From JBAOHV01 sp964450685 (GTDB lineage: Bacteria > Actinomycetota > Acidimicrobiia > Acidimicrobiales > Microtrichaceae), in contig CAYVDN010000003.1 in the NCBI GenBank assembly GCA_964450685.1, positions 1 to 64,000 on the forward strand: a stretch of 64,000 nt of DNA. The letters run 5' to 3'. The position numbers and the translations under genes were made by a program. The notes below the pieces were generated by a model. The model searched no databases, had not been told where the DNA came from, and saw nothing but the letters and a program-made list of their open reading frames with translations. Shown piece after piece: positions 62,023-64,000 of this stretch (its first letter is position 1; the number at the start of each line of letters is the position of its first letter).

Positions 62023-63486
62023 CTATACCTTGAAGATCTCGATGACGGATGAGAGCGGCGTGAAGTTGATGGTGCCGCCGGTCGAGCTGCTGACGATCTG
62101 GACGATGAGGTTCTTGGACGTGGTGACGTTCTCGGCAGCCGTCCCCGCCATGCCCCGGTAGACGCTGGAGTAGATCTGCCCCTCCATGGTCAGCCGCTGG
62201 CTCGTGGTGGTGGTGATGTAGAGCATGCCTCGGACCCGGATCGGAGCCGTGACGCCTGCGGCGTGAGCTGCCCAGATGGTGCCCCCGGTCGTGCCGTCCA
62301 CCATCGTGGTCGAGCCCAGCTTCATCTTCAAGTAGAGGTTCGTGTTGTTGGTCGATGTGAAGAAGTCCCCGAGGAAGTCGAACCGAACGAGGTAGCCAGC
62401 GGCGAGCACACCGAGCGGCGCCGTGAAGATGTCGGTGACCACCGACTGCGGGACGGTGATGGCGCTGGCCGGACCGGTGCGCAGGATGGTGGGGATCCTG
62501 GAGCTGGTGGCCAACTTCAGGGGAGTGACTACCTTCGTGTCGTCGGTCCCGGCATCGGTCTCGGACTGCGTGGCCACGGTCGGCGTCGGCCCCGTAGGCC
62601 CTATCAGGCTGGTCGGTGAGCCCCACGAGCCTGCCGTCTTCGGGCCGTAGAGCGTCCAGGTGCCGGTGCGGATGTAGAAGTCACCGTTCACGCCCTCGGT
62701 GGTCGGCACGGCCGAGCCGTTGAGCACGCTGTTGCCGTTGGTCCCGGCGGCGCCGATGAGCGAGGTCAGCCAAGCGCTCTGCGACCCCACGAAGCCGTTG
62801 GCCACGGCCACGGCGTAGGCACTCGGCCCGGCGGCCCCGACCAGAGAGGTGAGCCAGGCGGACTCGGACCCGACGAACCCGTTGGCCACGGCCACTTGGT
62901 AGGCGCTGAGTCCGTCGGTACCGTCGTCGCCGTCGGTACCGTCCGTGCCGTCGGCTCCTCGGAGGGAGTCAAGCCAGGCGGCGAGGTCACCGACGAAGCC
63001 ATTGGCCACGGCGAGAGCGTAGGCGCTGGCGCCGTCATCGCCGTCGGTGCCGTCGCTGCCACGAAGGGACGCCAGCCACGCCGTTGGGCCTCCGACGAAG
63101 CCGTTCTGAACGGCCACCTCGTACGCCGAGTAGCCCCGGGGGCCGCCCGGGTCACCAGGGGGGCCGACGAGTGACGCCAGCCACTCGTTCAGGTCGCCGG
63201 AGAACCCCGCCTTGACGGCCAACTCGTAGGCGCTGAGACCCGGCACGCCAGGCCCACCACCGCCCTCGCCGATGGCCACCGGCTGGTTCGCCCCAAGCCA
63301 CACCGGGTACTCGGCCTGCCCGTTGACGAAGGCGACCCACCCGGTCTCTCCGGCCGTGGCCGGGATCGCAGCGATGCCGTGGAGCGGGACGGTGACATCC
63401 TGCCAGACCTGCGGGACTCGAACTCGGGCCGGGCTGGCCGAGGAGTCTACGACGTAGGCGGGGTAGATGGCCCCGTAGCTACCCAT
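62023..63486 (-). CDS. Tail fibre with SAYxVAVxNGFVG repeats
   Basis: 487 aa, ATG 63486. N-terminal ~75 residues an OB/gp5-like barrel (RVRVPQVWQDVTVPLHGIAA, GETGWVAFVNGQAEYPVWLG). Then five to six repeats of SAYE(V/L)AV.NGFVG....WL.SL.G..G (residues ~85-245), with collagen-like GTDGTDGDDGTDG between. Then YIRTGTWTLYGPKTAGSW, SQSETDAGTDDTKVVTPLKL (fibre shaft) and a C-terminal beta domain (YLVRFDFLGDFFTSTNNTNL). Typical siphovirus/myovirus receptor-binding fibre. Confidence 0.85.
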   Translation of the reverse strand: MGSYGAIYPAYVVDSSASPARVRVPQVWQDVTVPLHGIAAIPATAGETGWVAFVNGQAEYPVWLGANQPVAIGEGGGGPGVPGLSAYELAVKAGFSGDLNEWLASLVGPPGDPGGPRGYSAYEVAVQNGFVGGPTAWLASLRGSDGTDGDDGASAYALAVANGFVGDLAAWLDSLRGADGTDGTDGDDGTDGLSAYQVAVANGFVGSESAWLTSLVGAAGPSAYAVAVANGFVGSQSAWLTSLIGAAGTNGNSVLNGSAVPTTEGVNGDFYIRTGTWTLYGPKTAGSWGSPTSLIGPTGPTPTVATQSETDAGTDDTKVVTPLKLATSSRIPTILRTGPASAITVPQSVVTDIFTAPLGVLAAGYLVRFDFLGDFFTSTNNTNLYLKMKLGSTTMVDGTTGGTIWAAHAAGVTAPIRVRGMLYITTTTSQRLTMEGQIYSSVYRGMAGTAAENVTTSKNLIVQIVSSSTGGTINFTPLSSVIEIFKV

Positions 63487-63784
63487 GCCGCTGGAAGGTG
63501 GAGAAGATCATGAGTGACATATCCCCGCCCTTCTTCTCGTCCGGGACGGTCTGGAACTCCACGGTGAAGGCCAGGTCGATGGCTGGAGCGAGGTAGACAC
63601 GGGCGATGGCCATGGCCTTCACGGCCTGGCCGACGGCGCCGTGACCGACGGCCTTCAGCACCGGGTAGTGGCCGTCGTTGATGCACTTGGTGATGGCGCT
63701 GGCCAGCTTCTTCGGGTCGTTCCTGGAGCTGACACGGAAGGGGTCCCGCTCAGTCGCCCCGGGGGCGGTATCAGCTTCAGGCAC
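63479..63784 (-). CDS. SpoVS-family protein
   Basis: 101 aa, GTG 63784 with AGAGGAG upstream. FRVSSRNDPKKLASAITKCI, GHYPVLKAVGHGAVGQAVKA, MAIARVYLAPAIDLAFTVEF, and MSLMIFSTFQR match stage V sporulation protein S almost block by block (VS...P..lA.AI...i.....v...aiG.gAv.QAVKAiAiAR.......L). SpoVS has an Alba-like nucleic-acid-binding fold. Rare in phages, to my knowledge. Short N-terminal acidic extension. Stop overlaps the fibre start by 8 bases. Confidence 0.82.
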   Translation of the reverse strand: MPEADTAPGATERDPFRVSSRNDPKKLASAITKCINDGHYPVLKAVGHGAVGQAVKAMAIARVYLAPAIDLAFTVEFQTVPDEKKGGDMSLMIFSTFQRHG

Positions 63785-63829
63785 TAGGGCTCCTCTGAGA
63801 TCGTTACAGATATCAGCGGAGCATAGCCC

Positions 63830-64000
63830 CTATCGGCGTGACGGTCGAGCCTCCACTACAAGAGGCTCCGGCGCCGGGCCTTGGCCGGGGAGATGATCGG
63901 CCCACCCCGCATCGACCAGTAGCTCCATGAACTCGGGCATGGGCATGATGGCCACCATCTGCTCGAACTTCGGCTGCCCGTGCATGAGCACGGCGATGAA
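63830..64000 (-). CDS. Partial gene entering from the right edge
   Basis: 57 codons to TAG at 63830-63832: FIAVLMHGQPKFEQMVAIMP, MPEFMELLVDAGWADHLPGQ, ending EARPSRR. Start lies beyond the window. The stop is inside CGATAGGGGCTATG, a relative of the palindromic signal. Function unknown. Confidence 0.6.
   Translation of the reverse strand, partial: FIAVLMHGQPKFEQMVAIMPMPEFMELLVDAGWADHLPGQGPAPEPLVVEARPSRR

Noticed and set aside
1..64000. tRNA genes and CRISPR arrays
   Set aside because: No T-arm consensus with a matching acceptor stem and no array of equal repeats with spacers was seen by eye; a tRNAscan or CRISPR search would settle it.

Overview
The window is part of a GC-rich, double-stranded DNA tailed bacteriophage (Caudoviricetes). 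It carries a terminase large subunit, portal, scaffold-like protein, HK97-fold capsid protein, tail fibres and a holin/endolysin cassette. Codons strongly favour G or C at the third position, genes are packed head to tail, and many starts overlap the previous stop as TGATG, ATGA or GTGA. An actinobacterial host is likely, as an inference: base composition, a resuscitation-promoting-factor (Rpf)-like lipoprotein, a Ku-like protein, an actinophage-style WDQWFDGQ domain and several apparently leaderless promoters all point that way. Three runs of exactly 100 N, one flanked by a 55-base perfect duplication, show that this is a scaffolded short-read assembly, probably from a metagenome. Both ends of the window cut genes.

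Layout. 1-16.8 kb (minus): virion head module. Transcription runs from the terminase large subunit (13.7-15.3 kb), through a block of unfamiliar proteins that includes a zincin-like metallopeptidase and a ParB-like protein, an endonuclease VII-type HNH gene, the portal (interrupted by an in-frame TAG), the scaffold-like protein and the major capsid protein, to tail-fibre genes at the left edge. 16.9-18.5 kb (plus): lysis cassette (holin, CHAP endolysin, small protein). 18.5-28.4 kb (minus): Rpf-like lipoprotein, RIIB-like and RIIA-like proteins and early-type unknowns. 28.4-33.3 kb: mostly small plus-strand genes (tiny membrane proteins, an HNH/winged-helix/membrane fusion) with a small minus-strand zinc-ribbon operon between them. 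33.2-46.6 kb (minus): a dense early region of small genes in short operons, with a macro-domain protein, HNH endonuclease, SNF2-type helicase, LysM protein, Ku-like protein and HCX5R phosphatase. 46.8-51.5 kb: a divergent MoxR/CobS-like AAA+ ATPase and a VWA protein that also carries HExxH, followed by an acidic proline-rich protein. 51.6-64 kb (minus): second virion module, with two tail-fibre systems (one carrying an alpha/beta-hydrolase domain), a membrane-anchored secreted-type protein, a second ParB-like protein and a SpoVS-family protein.

Regulation is unusually legible. Early genes have sigma70-type promoters (TTGACA-like, 17-18 bp, TATNAT-like) whose -35 often lies in TTGACnnGTCAA palindromes. 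Several place the start codon 6 nt after the -10, which predicts leaderless mRNA. Others share a near-identical untranslated leader ending in CCAGGAGGCA. A second signal, GATA-GGGAG/GGGGG-TATC, lies just upstream of about ten start codons in both early and late genes. It puts the Shine-Dalgarno core between inverted GATA/TATC arms and often contains the stop codon of the preceding gene.

Best candidates for new biology: this start-associated palindrome and the early intergenic cassette, the divergent AAA+/VWA-metallopeptidase module, the amber codon in the portal gene, the RIIA/RIIB pair in a GC-rich phage, and the Ku-like and SpoVS-like proteins. All functional names rest on motif recognition by eye; no database search was possible.
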